Part shown: one piece after another, positions 5,471-11,154 of the stretch | Layout of the letters: each line of letters opens with the position of its first letter | How positions within the stretch are numbered: the stretch's first letter is position 1 | From: Jatrophihabitans sp. | Lineage (GTDB): Bacteria; Actinomycetota; Actinomycetes; Mycobacteriales; Jatrophihabitantaceae | DNA: 11,154 bases | Reading direction: 5' to 3' | Assembly (NCBI GenBank): GCA_025966255.1 | Contig: JAOPVG010000613.1 | Span: forward strand, 1-11,154 | Notes under the pieces: generated by a model | Databases searched by the model: none | What the model saw: only the letters and a program-made list of their open reading frames with translations | What the model was told of the DNA's origin: nothing | Made by a program: the position numbers and the translations under genes

Positions 5471-6844
5471 ATGCGCTATAGCGAGTCACTGGTCGAGCTG
5501 ATCGGCAACACCCCGCTGGTCAGGCTGCGGCGGAGCACGGACCTCGGCGACTCAGGACCGACCGTCCTGGCCAAGATCGAGTACTTCAACCCCGGCGGAT
5601 CGGTGAAGGACCGGATCGCCGTGCGGATGATCGATGCCGCCGAGGAGTCGGGTGAACTCAAGTCCGGCGGCACGATCGTCGAACCGACGTCGGGCAACAC
5701 CGGCGTCGGGCTGGCGATCGTGGCCCAACAGCGCGGCTACGACTGCATCTTCGTGTGCCCGGACAAGGTCAGCAAGGACAAGATCGACACGCTGCGGGCG
5801 TACGGCGCCGAGGTGGTCGTCTGCCCGACCGCGGTCGCCCCGGAGGACCCGCGCTCGTACTACTCGGTCTCCGATCGCCTGGCCCGCGAGACCCCGGGCG
5901 GCTGGAAACCGAACCAATACGCCAACGTCAACAACCCACGTTCGCACTACGAGACCACCGGGCCGGAGATCTGGGAGCAGACGGAGGGTCGCGTCACCCA
6001 CTTCGTCGCCGGCGTCGGCACGGGCGGCACGATCAGCGGGGTCGGCCGCTACCTCAAGGAGCGCTCGGACGGCCGGGTGCGCGTGATCGGCGCCGACCCG
6101 GAGGGCTCCGTGTACTCCGGCGGCACCGGCCGTCCCTACCTCGTCGAGGGCGTGGGCGAGGACTTCTGGCCCGACACCTACGACCGCGACATCTGCGACG
6201 AGGTGATCGCGGTGTCCGATGCCGCGTCGTTCCGGATGACCCGCCGCCTCGCCCGCGAGGAGGGCCTCCTCGTCGGCGGCTCGTGCGGGATGGCCGTGGT
6301 GGCGGCCATCGAGGTGGCCCGGCGCTGCGGCCCGGACGACGTGGTCGTCGTGCTGCTGCCCGACGGTGGTCGCGGCTACCTGTCGAAGATCTTCAACGAC
6401 GAATGGCTGCGGGACTACGGCTTCGTCGAGTCGAGCGGCTCGGAGACCGTGGGGGACGTGCTGCGGGCGAAGTCCGGCGAGACGCCGTCGCTCGTGCACG
6501 GCCACCCGAACGAGACGGTCCGCGAGGCCATCGACATCCTGCGCGAGTACGGGGTTTCACAGATGCCGATCGTCAAGGCCGAGCCGCCAGTGACGGCCGG
6601 CGAAGTGGTCGGCGCGGTGTCCGAGCGGGCATTGCTGGAAGCCTTGTTCGTCGGGTCGGCCTCGCTGGCCGACGCGGTCGAGCCGCACATGTCGGCGCCG
6701 CTGCCGATCATCGGCTCGGGGGAGCCGGTGTCCGAGGCCGTCAACGCGCTCGGCACCGCTGACGCGCTGCTCGTCCACATCGACGGGAAGCCGGCCGGCG
6801 TCATCACCCGCCAGGATCTTCTCGGCCACCTCGCCTCGATCTGA
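5471..6844 (+). CDS. cbs: cystathionine beta-synthase (457 aa)
   Basis: PLP enzyme joining homocysteine and serine into cystathionine, the first step of reverse transsulfuration. The fold-type II core covers about residues 1-320. The PLP lysine is Lys46 in GGSVKDR, the cofactor-contact loop is PTSGNTG (72-78), and the phosphate loop is GVGTGGT (181-187). A linker leads to a tandem CBS-domain (Bateman) module from about 335 to the end, which distinguishes it from plain cysteine synthase. There is no N-terminal heme-binding domain. Length fits the actinobacterial Cbs proteins. S-adenosylmethionine binding to the CBS module has been reported for the M. tuberculosis enzyme; here it is inferred. 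The ATG at 5471 matches the conserved protein start and a -10 box 7 nt upstream; a GTG at 5462 is in frame but overlaps that box. The metB-like gene follows 82 bp downstream. Confidence 0.93.
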   Translation: MRYSESLVELIGNTPLVRLRRSTDLGDSGPTVLAKIEYFNPGGSVKDRIAVRMIDAAEESGELKSGGTIVEPTSGNTGVGLAIVAQQRGYDCIFVCPDKVSKDKIDTLRAYGAEVVVCPTAVAPEDPRSYYSVSDRLARETPGGWKPNQYANVNNPRSHYETTGPEIWEQTEGRVTHFVAGVGTGGTISGVGRYLKERSDGRVRVIGADPEGSVYSGGTGRPYLVEGVGEDFWPDTYDRDICDEVIAVSDAASFRMTRRLAREEGLLVGGSCGMAVVAAIEVARRCGPDDVVVVLLPDGGRGYLSKIFNDEWLRDYGFVESSGSETVGDVLRAKSGETPSLVHGHPNETVREAIDILREYGVSQMPIVKAEPPVTAGEVVGAVSERALLEALFVGSASLADAVEPHMSAPLPIIGSGEPVSEAVNALGTADALLVHIDGKPAGVITRQDLLGHLASI

Positions 6845-6913
6845 TCATGATCCGTCGCGCGCCGCTTCGGCTACCCAGCCGCAATTGGTGGCCGGCTCGG
6901 CGCCGCCGGTCGG

Positions 6914-6919
6914 TAGCGT
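6914..6919 (+). promoter_or_regulatory. -10 box for leaderless metB transcript
   Basis: TAGCGT is followed by 7 bases and the ATG at 6927, the same hexamer and the same spacing as at cbs. No Shine-Dalgarno sequence or -35 match is seen. The 82-bp gap between cbs and this gene holds nothing else that I recognise. Confidence 0.55.
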
Positions 6920-6926
6920 CGCGGAT

Positions 6927-8063
6927 ATGACTGGCTTCGACACGCTGGCGATCCATGCCGGCCAGGAACCCGACCCCCGCACCGGTGCCGTTGTGGTGCC
7001 GATCTACCAGACGTCCACCTACAAACAGGACGGCGTGGGGGGTCTGCGTGGCGGCTATGAGTACAGCCGCAGCGCCAACCCCACTCGCGCCGCGCTCGAA
7101 GAGGCGATGGCGGCGCTCGAGGTCGGCGCCCGCGGGCTGGCGTTCGCGAGCGGCCTGGCCGCCGAGGACACCTTGCTGCGCACGGTCTGCCGGCCCGGCG
7201 ATCACGTGATCCTGCCCGGAGACGCCTACGGCGGGACGTTCCGACTCGTGAACCGGGTGCTGACGAACTGGGGCTTGGAGCACACGCCCGTCCCGCTCAG
7301 CGACCTCGACGCCGTCCGCGCCGCGATCCGCCCCAACACCAAGGTCGTCTGGTGCGAGACGCCCACCAACCCGCTGCTGGGGATTGCCGACATTGCGGCG
7401 CTGGCGACGATCGCGCACGAGAGCGATGCACTGCTCGTCGTCGACAACACGTTCGCGTCGCCGTACCTGCAGCAGCCGCTGACCCTCGGCGCGGACGTCG
7501 TCGTCCATTCCACGACCAAGTACCTGGGCGGACACTCCGACGTCGTCGGCGGCGCGCTCGTCGCGCGCAACGCCGCGCTCGGTGAGGAGCTCGTCTTCCA
7601 CCAGAACGCAATGGGTGCGATCGCCGGCCCGTTCGACGCGTGGCTTGTCCTCCGCGGGATCAAGACGCTCGGCGTGCGGATGGACCGGCACTGCACCAAT
7701 GCGGCCCGCGTGGTGGACTTCCTGACCACCCACCCGGCCGTGGGCCGCGTGTTCTATCCCGGGCTGCCCGACCACCCCGGACTCGAGATCGCGGTGCGGC
7801 AGATGAGCGGCTTCGGCGGCATGGTGTCCTTCACCCTGCGTGGGGGCGAGGAGGCGGCGCTCAAGGTCTGCGAACGCGTCACGGTGTTCACCCTGGGCGA
7901 GTCGCTCGGCGGGGTGGAGTCCTTGATCGAGCATCCCGGGCGGATGACGCACGCCAGCGTCGCGGGCTCGCCGTTGGAGGTGCCGGACGATCTCGTGCGC
8001 CTCTCGGTGGGTATCGAGGACATCGAGGACCTGATCGCCGATCTCAGTCAGGCGCTCGCCTGA
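6927..8063 (+). CDS. metB: cystathionine gamma-synthase / gamma-lyase (378 aa)
   Basis: PLP enzyme of the Cys/Met metabolism family (fold type I). As a gamma-synthase it makes cystathionine from an acyl-homoserine and cysteine; as a gamma-lyase it splits cystathionine to cysteine. PLP lysine Lys198 lies in HSTTKYLGGHSD, the pyridine-nitrogen aspartate Asp173 in VVDNTFASP, and the Tyr/Arg phosphate contact in YEYSRSANPTR (44-54). Length is normal. The ATG at 6927 fits the conserved start TGFDTLAIHAGQ; an in-frame upstream start at 6885 would add 14 unconserved residues. The adjacent cbs makes the lyase role plausible, and the named order matches M. tuberculosis metB (Rv1079), without the intervening pra gene. 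The 3' end overlaps the convergent GNAT gene by 16 bp. Synthase and lyase cannot be told apart here. Confidence 0.9.
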   Translation: MTGFDTLAIHAGQEPDPRTGAVVVPIYQTSTYKQDGVGGLRGGYEYSRSANPTRAALEEAMAALEVGARGLAFASGLAAEDTLLRTVCRPGDHVILPGDAYGGTFRLVNRVLTNWGLEHTPVPLSDLDAVRAAIRPNTKVVWCETPTNPLLGIADIAALATIAHESDALLVVDNTFASPYLQQPLTLGADVVVHSTTKYLGGHSDVVGGALVARNAALGEELVFHQNAMGAIAGPFDAWLVLRGIKTLGVRMDRHCTNAARVVDFLTTHPAVGRVFYPGLPDHPGLEIAVRQMSGFGGMVSFTLRGGEEAALKVCERVTVFTLGESLGGVESLIEHPGRMTHASVAGSPLEVPDDLVRLSVGIEDIEDLIADLSQALA

Positions 8064-8620
8064 CCCGCTCGCCACTCGGCGGCGAGGATCGCGAAGTCGA
8101 TCTCGTCGGTCCACTCGCCCCGGAACCATTCGTTCTCGAGCAGGTGCGCCTCCTGCCGCAGGCCCAGCCGTCGGAGGACGCGCGCCGAGGCGTCGTTGCG
8201 CGCGTCGATGCGGGCGATGACGCGATGCAGGCCAAGTTGGTCGAAGGCGAGTGGGAACAGCGCGCGAACGGCCTCCGTCGCGTAGCCGTGGCCCTGGTAG
8301 TCGGGGTTGATGACGTACCCCAGCTCGCCGGTGCGGTGCTCAGCGCTGATCCAGGCCAGCATGAGGTCGCCGATCAGTTCGTTGGTCTCGTGGACGACGA
8401 CAGCCAACCCGAGCGCCTGGCCTGCCTCCTCGAGCGTTGACCGCAGCGGACCCGACGCGAGCCTCTCGGCCACCTCCTCCTTCGAGCGCGGCGAGTACGG
8501 GATGTAGCGACACACCTCCTCGCGGGACTGGTAGGCGTGCACCGCGTCGACGTCGGTGGAGGCATCGAGCGGGCGAAGCAGCAGGCGCTCGGTGCGGATC
8601 GGGTAGTCCGGCTTCAGCAC
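8048..8620 (-). CDS. RimJ/RimL-type GNAT N-acetyltransferase (190 aa)
   Basis: GNAT-fold acetyltransferase using acetyl-CoA to acetylate an amine, in the RimJ/RimL group whose known members act on ribosomal-protein N-termini or on small amines. It opens with the typical IRTERLLLRPL (8-18). The acetyl-CoA loop is INPDYQGHGYATEAV (104-118), with QGHGYA at 109-114. The NDAS..VLRRLGL helix and a final WTDEIDFAILAAEW follow. The start is GTG 8620, supported by a TACGGT hexamer 6 nt upstream and the conserved beginning; there is no Shine-Dalgarno sequence. It is divergent from the deacetylase gene (43-bp gap) and overlaps the metB end by 16 bp. The substrate is unknown; the neighbouring acylation genes are suggestive but not proof of a shared role. 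Confidence 0.85.
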   Translation of the reverse strand: MLKPDYPIRTERLLLRPLDASTDVDAVHAYQSREEVCRYIPYSPRSKEEVAERLASGPLRSTLEEAGQALGLAVVVHETNELIGDLMLAWISAEHRTGELGYVINPDYQGHGYATEAVRALFPLAFDQLGLHRVIARIDARNDASARVLRRLGLRQEAHLLENEWFRGEWTDEIDFAILAAEWRAGQASA

Positions 8621-8626
8621 CCGTCC

Positions 8627-8632
8627 ACCGTA
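8627..8632 (-). promoter_or_regulatory. -10 box for leaderless GNAT transcript
   Basis: TACGGT on the minus strand is followed by 6 bases and GTG 8620. Its divergent twin lies 19 bp away at 8652-8657. Each gene's -35 region falls on the other's -10 box. Confidence 0.5.
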
Positions 8633-8651
8633 TGGGGCGGCGCCACAGCGT

Positions 8652-8657
8652 TACGGT
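8652..8657 (+). promoter_or_regulatory. -10 box for leaderless acuC transcript
   Basis: TACGGT is followed by 6 bases and ATG 8664. The GGAG at 8659-8662 is only one base from the ATG, too close to act as a Shine-Dalgarno sequence. It forms an inverted pair with the box of the divergent GNAT gene. Confidence 0.5.
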
Positions 8658-8663
8658 CGGAGC

Positions 8664-9836
8664 ATGGACTGTCGCGCGGGAGCGATCTGGGACGAGCGGT
8701 ACTTGGCCTACGACTTCGGCGATCACCCGCTGAACCCGGTGCGCCTCGATCTGACGATCCGGCTGGCCCGCGAGCTGGGCGTGCTCGAGCGCCTCGACGT
8801 GCAACCCCCCACGCCGGCCGACGAAGCCCAGTTGCTGACCGTCCACTCACCCGACTACCTCGCCGCAGTGCGGCGGGCCAGCCAGGATCAGAGCTTCACT
8901 GGGTACGGCCTCGGTACCGGCGACGATCCGGTGTTTCCGGGCATGTACGACGCGGCCGCGCTGATCGCCGGTGGCTCGGCCCAGGCGGCGATGCGGGTGT
9001 GGAGCGGCGAAATCCCGCACGCGGTGAACATCGCCGGCGGGTTGCACCACGCAATGCGCGATCACGCATCCGGCTTCTGCATCTTCAACGACGTCGTGCT
9101 CGGAATTCGCACGATGCTGGCCGCCGGGGCGACGAAGGTCGCCTACGTCGACATCGACGTGCACCACGGCGACGGCGTGCAGGCGGCGTTCTACGACGAC
9201 CCGCGCGTCCTGACGATCAGCCTGCACCAGGACCCGCGCACCCTGTTCCCCGGCACCGGGGCGCCGACCGAGATCGGGTCCGGCGCCGCCGAAGGGACGT
9301 CGGTCAACGTCGCGCTGCCGCCCGGCACCGACGACGCGGGCTGGCTGCGCGCCTACAACGCCGTCGTGCCCGGGGCAGTGCGCGCGTTCGCGCCCGACAT
9401 CCTCGTGTCGCAGTGCGGCTGCGACACCCACCACGAGGATCCGCTGGCGAACCTCGACCTCACCATCGACGGCCAGCGCGCCGCGATCGCGTCGATGCAT
9501 GCGCTCGCGCACGAGGTCACCGGCGGGAAGTGGGTCGCCTACGGCGGGGGCGGGTACGGGCTCGTGCGCTGCGTCCCGCGGACCTGGACCCACCTGCTCG
9601 CGGAGGCGACCGGGGTGCCCGTCCCGTCCGAAACACCGATCCCGCCGGCTTGGACGGAGCATGTGCGCAAGCGGGGCGTTCGCGCCGAACTGCCGGCAAC
9701 GATGGGCGAGGGGCCGCTTGCGCCGGTGACGCCCTGGGCGCCCGGCGGCGAGACGTGGCTCGACGCTGCGATCGGCGCCACGCGGCGCGCGGTGTTTCCG
9801 CTGCTCGGCCTCGACCCACATGATCCGCGTGACTGA
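8664..9836 (+). CDS. acuC: AcuC-type zinc-dependent lysine deacetylase (390 aa)
   Basis: Class I histone-deacetylase-fold enzyme that removes acetyl or other acyl groups from protein lysines in the cytoplasm. Bacillus subtilis AcuC reactivates acetyl-CoA synthetase in this way. The catalytic set is complete: paired His128-His129 in GGLHHAM, zinc ligands Asp165 and His167 in YVDIDVHHGDG, third ligand Asp254 in QCGCDTHHEDPL, and transition-state Tyr298 in GGGGYGL. The N-terminus (HPLNPVRLDLTIRL) is AcuC-like. The length of 390 is normal. The symbol is given by family resemblance. The start ATG 8664 follows a -10 box with no usable ribosome-binding site. Its end overlaps the start of the acetyltransferase gene by 17 bp (or 8 bp if the latter starts at GTG 9829), so the two are probably cotranscribed and translationally coupled. 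Confidence 0.9.
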   Translation: MDCRAGAIWDERYLAYDFGDHPLNPVRLDLTIRLARELGVLERLDVQPPTPADEAQLLTVHSPDYLAAVRRASQDQSFTGYGLGTGDDPVFPGMYDAAALIAGGSAQAAMRVWSGEIPHAVNIAGGLHHAMRDHASGFCIFNDVVLGIRTMLAAGATKVAYVDIDVHHGDGVQAAFYDDPRVLTISLHQDPRTLFPGTGAPTEIGSGAAEGTSVNVALPPGTDDAGWLRAYNAVVPGAVRAFAPDILVSQCGCDTHHEDPLANLDLTIDGQRAAIASMHALAHEVTGGKWVAYGGGGYGLVRCVPRTWTHLLAEATGVPVPSETPIPPAWTEHVRKRGVRAELPATMGEGPLAPVTPWAPGGETWLDAAIGATRRAVFPLLGLDPHDPRD

Positions 9837-11154
9837 CGGCAGCACCGAGCCGACGGCCGTCCCGGAGCCGCCGCGGCACTGGGAGGCCGACGTCGTCGTG
9901 GCCGACGGCGGCACGGTGCACCTGCGGCCGATCCGGCCGAGCGATGCCGACGCCCTGGTGGCCTTTCACGGCGGGCTCTCGCAGCGCACCCGCTACCTCC
10001 GGTACTTCTCCGCCTATCCGCGCATACCGGAGAAGGATCTGTTTCGGTTCACCAATGTGGATCATGTCAACCGGGTCGCCCTGGTCGCCGAGTTGGCCGG
10101 CGAGATCATCGCGGTCGGTCGCTACGAACGGACGCCGCCCGGCGCCGACGAGGCCGAGGTGGCCTTCGTCGTCGCCGACGCGCACCAGGGTCGCGGGATC
10201 GGCTCGGTCCTGCTCGAACACCTCGCCGCGGCCGCCCGGGAACGCGGGCTGCGGCGATTCACCGCCGTCGTCCTCGCGGAGAACAGCGGGATGATCCGGG
10301 TGTTCCGCGACGCCGGCTACGAGACCACCCGGCACCTCGAGTACGGCGAGGTGACGCTCGAGTTCGGCATCGATGAGACGTCGGTGACCGAGGCGGTCAT
10401 GCGTGAGCGGGAGCAGCACGCCGAGGCCCGGTCGATCGGACGGTTGCTGAGCCCCGGATCCGTCGCGGTCGTGGGGGCCAGTAACGACGAGGGCAAGATC
10501 GGCAACGCCGTGTTCGGCAACCTGCTGCGGATGGGTTTCGCCGGCCCCCTGTACCCGATCAATCCCGATGCCCGCCACGTCGGCGGGGTGCCGGCGTACC
10601 CGTCGGTGCTCGACGTGCCCGACGACATCGACCTGGTCGTGATCGCGGTGCCGGCGGCGTCGGTGCCGGGCGTGGTCGAGCAGTGCGCGGCCAGAGGCGT
10701 GCGCGGCCTGGTCGTCATCAGCGGCGGGTTCGGCGAGCGCGGAACCGACGCCGAGCGAGAAGGCGGGCAGGACGCACAGCGTGAGCTCGTGGCGTCGGCT
10801 CGGGTGCACGGCATGCGCATCGTCGGCCCGAACTGCCTGGGCATCGTCAACACCGACAAGGACGTGCACCTGAACGCGTCCCTCGCACCGCTGCCACCGT
10901 TGTCCGGGCGGGTCGGCTTCTTCTCCCAGTCCGGTGCCCTGGGAGTCGCGATCCTCGGCGAGGCCTCGCGGCGCGGCCTCGGCGTCTCGTCATTCGTGTC
11001 GGCCGGCAACCGCGCCGACGTGTCCGGCAACGACCTGCTGCAGTACTGGGCGACGGATCCGCGCACCGACGTCGTGCTGATGTATCTCGAGAGCTTCGGC
11101 AACCCGCGCAAGTTCGCCCGGCTGGCCCGCCGCCTCGGTCGCACGAAGCCCATC
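9820..11154 (+). CDS. GNAT::acyl-CoA-synthetase-like protein lysine acetyltransferase, N-terminal part (type II Pat)
   Basis: The frame is open to the right edge (445 codons), so the gene is incomplete. Residues about 25-190 are a GNAT domain, beginning GTVHLRPIRPSDADALV and carrying the acetyl-CoA loop HQGRGIGSVLL (122-132). Residues from about 208 are a CoA-binding Rossmann domain (LLSPGSVAVVGAS; VGPNCLGI at 335-342). From about 360 a succinyl-CoA-ligase-like domain follows (RVGFFSQSGALGVAIL). An ATP-grasp domain would be expected beyond the window. A GNAT domain placed first is the arrangement of Streptomyces lividans PatA, which acetylates acetoacetyl-CoA synthetase; Salmonella Pat has it last. 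ATG 9820 overlaps the deacetylase stop by 17 bp; GTG 9829, in GTGACTGA, is an alternative start. Writer and eraser in one operon suggest control of acyl-CoA synthetases; the target is inferred. Confidence 0.88.
   Translation, partial: MIRVTDGSTEPTAVPEPPRHWEADVVVADGGTVHLRPIRPSDADALVAFHGGLSQRTRYLRYFSAYPRIPEKDLFRFTNVDHVNRVALVAELAGEIIAVGRYERTPPGADEAEVAFVVADAHQGRGIGSVLLEHLAAAARERGLRRFTAVVLAENSGMIRVFRDAGYETTRHLEYGEVTLEFGIDETSVTEAVMREREQHAEARSIGRLLSPGSVAVVGASNDEGKIGNAVFGNLLRMGFAGPLYPINPDARHVGGVPAYPSVLDVPDDIDLVVIAVPAASVPGVVEQCAARGVRGLVVISGGFGERGTDAEREGGQDAQRELVASARVHGMRIVGPNCLGIVNTDKDVHLNASLAPLPPLSGRVGFFSQSGALGVAILGEASRRGLGVSSFVSAGNRADVSGNDLLQYWATDPRTDVVLMYLESFGNPRKFARLARRLGRTKPI

Noticed and set aside
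5552..6505. 317-codon minus-strand open frame opposite cbs
   Set aside because: Shadow of cbs, with no recognisable domain and no start signals.
6804..8129. 441-codon minus-strand open frame opposite metB
   Set aside because: The composition is of the antisense-shadow type (many Arg, His, Asp, Gly) and no motif is present, whereas the plus strand encodes a complete PLP enzyme.
8537..9823. 428-codon plus-strand frame overlapping acuC
   Set aside because: Arginine-rich out-of-frame reading of the deacetylase gene.
9517..10869. 450-codon open frame on the minus strand
   Set aside because: It lies opposite the deacetylase and Pat genes, whose motifs are unmistakable. The product is Arg/His/Asp-rich with no family features, a typical antisense shadow in GC-rich DNA.
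1..11154. CRISPR arrays, tRNAs, insertion sequences, attachment sites
   Set aside because: No regularly spaced repeats, cloverleaf-like sequence, transposase motifs or terminal inverted repeats were seen on either strand.

Overview
The window reads as chromosomal DNA of a high-GC actinomycete. Codons are strongly GC-biased at third positions, several genes look leaderless, and the order thiolase (minus) / GDSL esterase (minus) / cbs (plus) / metB (plus) matches, from memory, the Mycobacterium tuberculosis neighbourhood Rv1074c (fadA3), Rv1075c, Rv1077 (cbs), Rv1079 (metB). The M. tuberculosis genes lipU and pra, which lie inside that block, are absent here. The Bax-inhibitor-1 protein next to the thiolase may also belong to the conserved block. 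I cannot place the organism below class level. I see no mobile element, phage gene, CRISPR array, tRNA or rRNA. No gene-free stretch exceeds 300 bases; the longest is the 197-bp divergent region 1913-2109.

Layout. (1) 1-1912, minus strand: two tandem acyl-CoA dehydrogenase genes. The upstream one (584-1912) is complete and the downstream one (1-515) runs off the left edge. They are separated by 68 bp carrying a near-perfect direct repeat. (2) 1913-2109: divergent control region. It holds a sigma-70-like promoter for the dehydrogenases with a palindrome over its -10 box, and an ECF-sigma-like promoter facing the other way. (3) 2110-2889, plus: a seven-helix Bax-inhibitor-1/YccA membrane protein, ending at a strong hairpin (2908-2940). 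(4) 3054-4274, minus: a thiolase (fadA3-like), and upstream of it 4353-5387, minus: a membrane-anchored SGNH/GDSL esterase. (5) 5471-6844 and 6927-8063, plus: cystathionine beta-synthase and cystathionine gamma-synthase/lyase, the two transsulfuration enzymes. (6) 8048-8620, minus: a RimJ/RimL-type GNAT acetyltransferase. (7) 8664-9836 and 9820-end, plus: an AcuC-type zinc deacetylase overlapping a GNAT::acyl-CoA-synthetase-like protein acetyltransferase (type II Pat architecture), which is cut by the right edge.

How it fits together. Left part: fatty-acyl (or related acyl) beta-oxidation, with two dehydrogenase subunits and a thiolase. Middle: homocysteine/cysteine interconversion. Right: a probable reversible lysine-acylation switch in which an eraser (AcuC) and a writer (Pat) are made from one message by overlapping genes. 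In Bacillus and Streptomyces, enzymes of these families control acyl-CoA synthetases, so the right part could regulate the carbon flux handled by the left part; that link is inference. The most striking sequence-level observation is that five starts in the middle and right part (GDSL esterase, cbs, metB, GNAT, acuC) each have a TANNNT hexamer 6 or 7 nt before the start codon and no good Shine-Dalgarno sequence, which is the signature of leaderless transcripts. The two dehydrogenases, the thiolase and the BI-1 gene instead have normal Shine-Dalgarno sequences.
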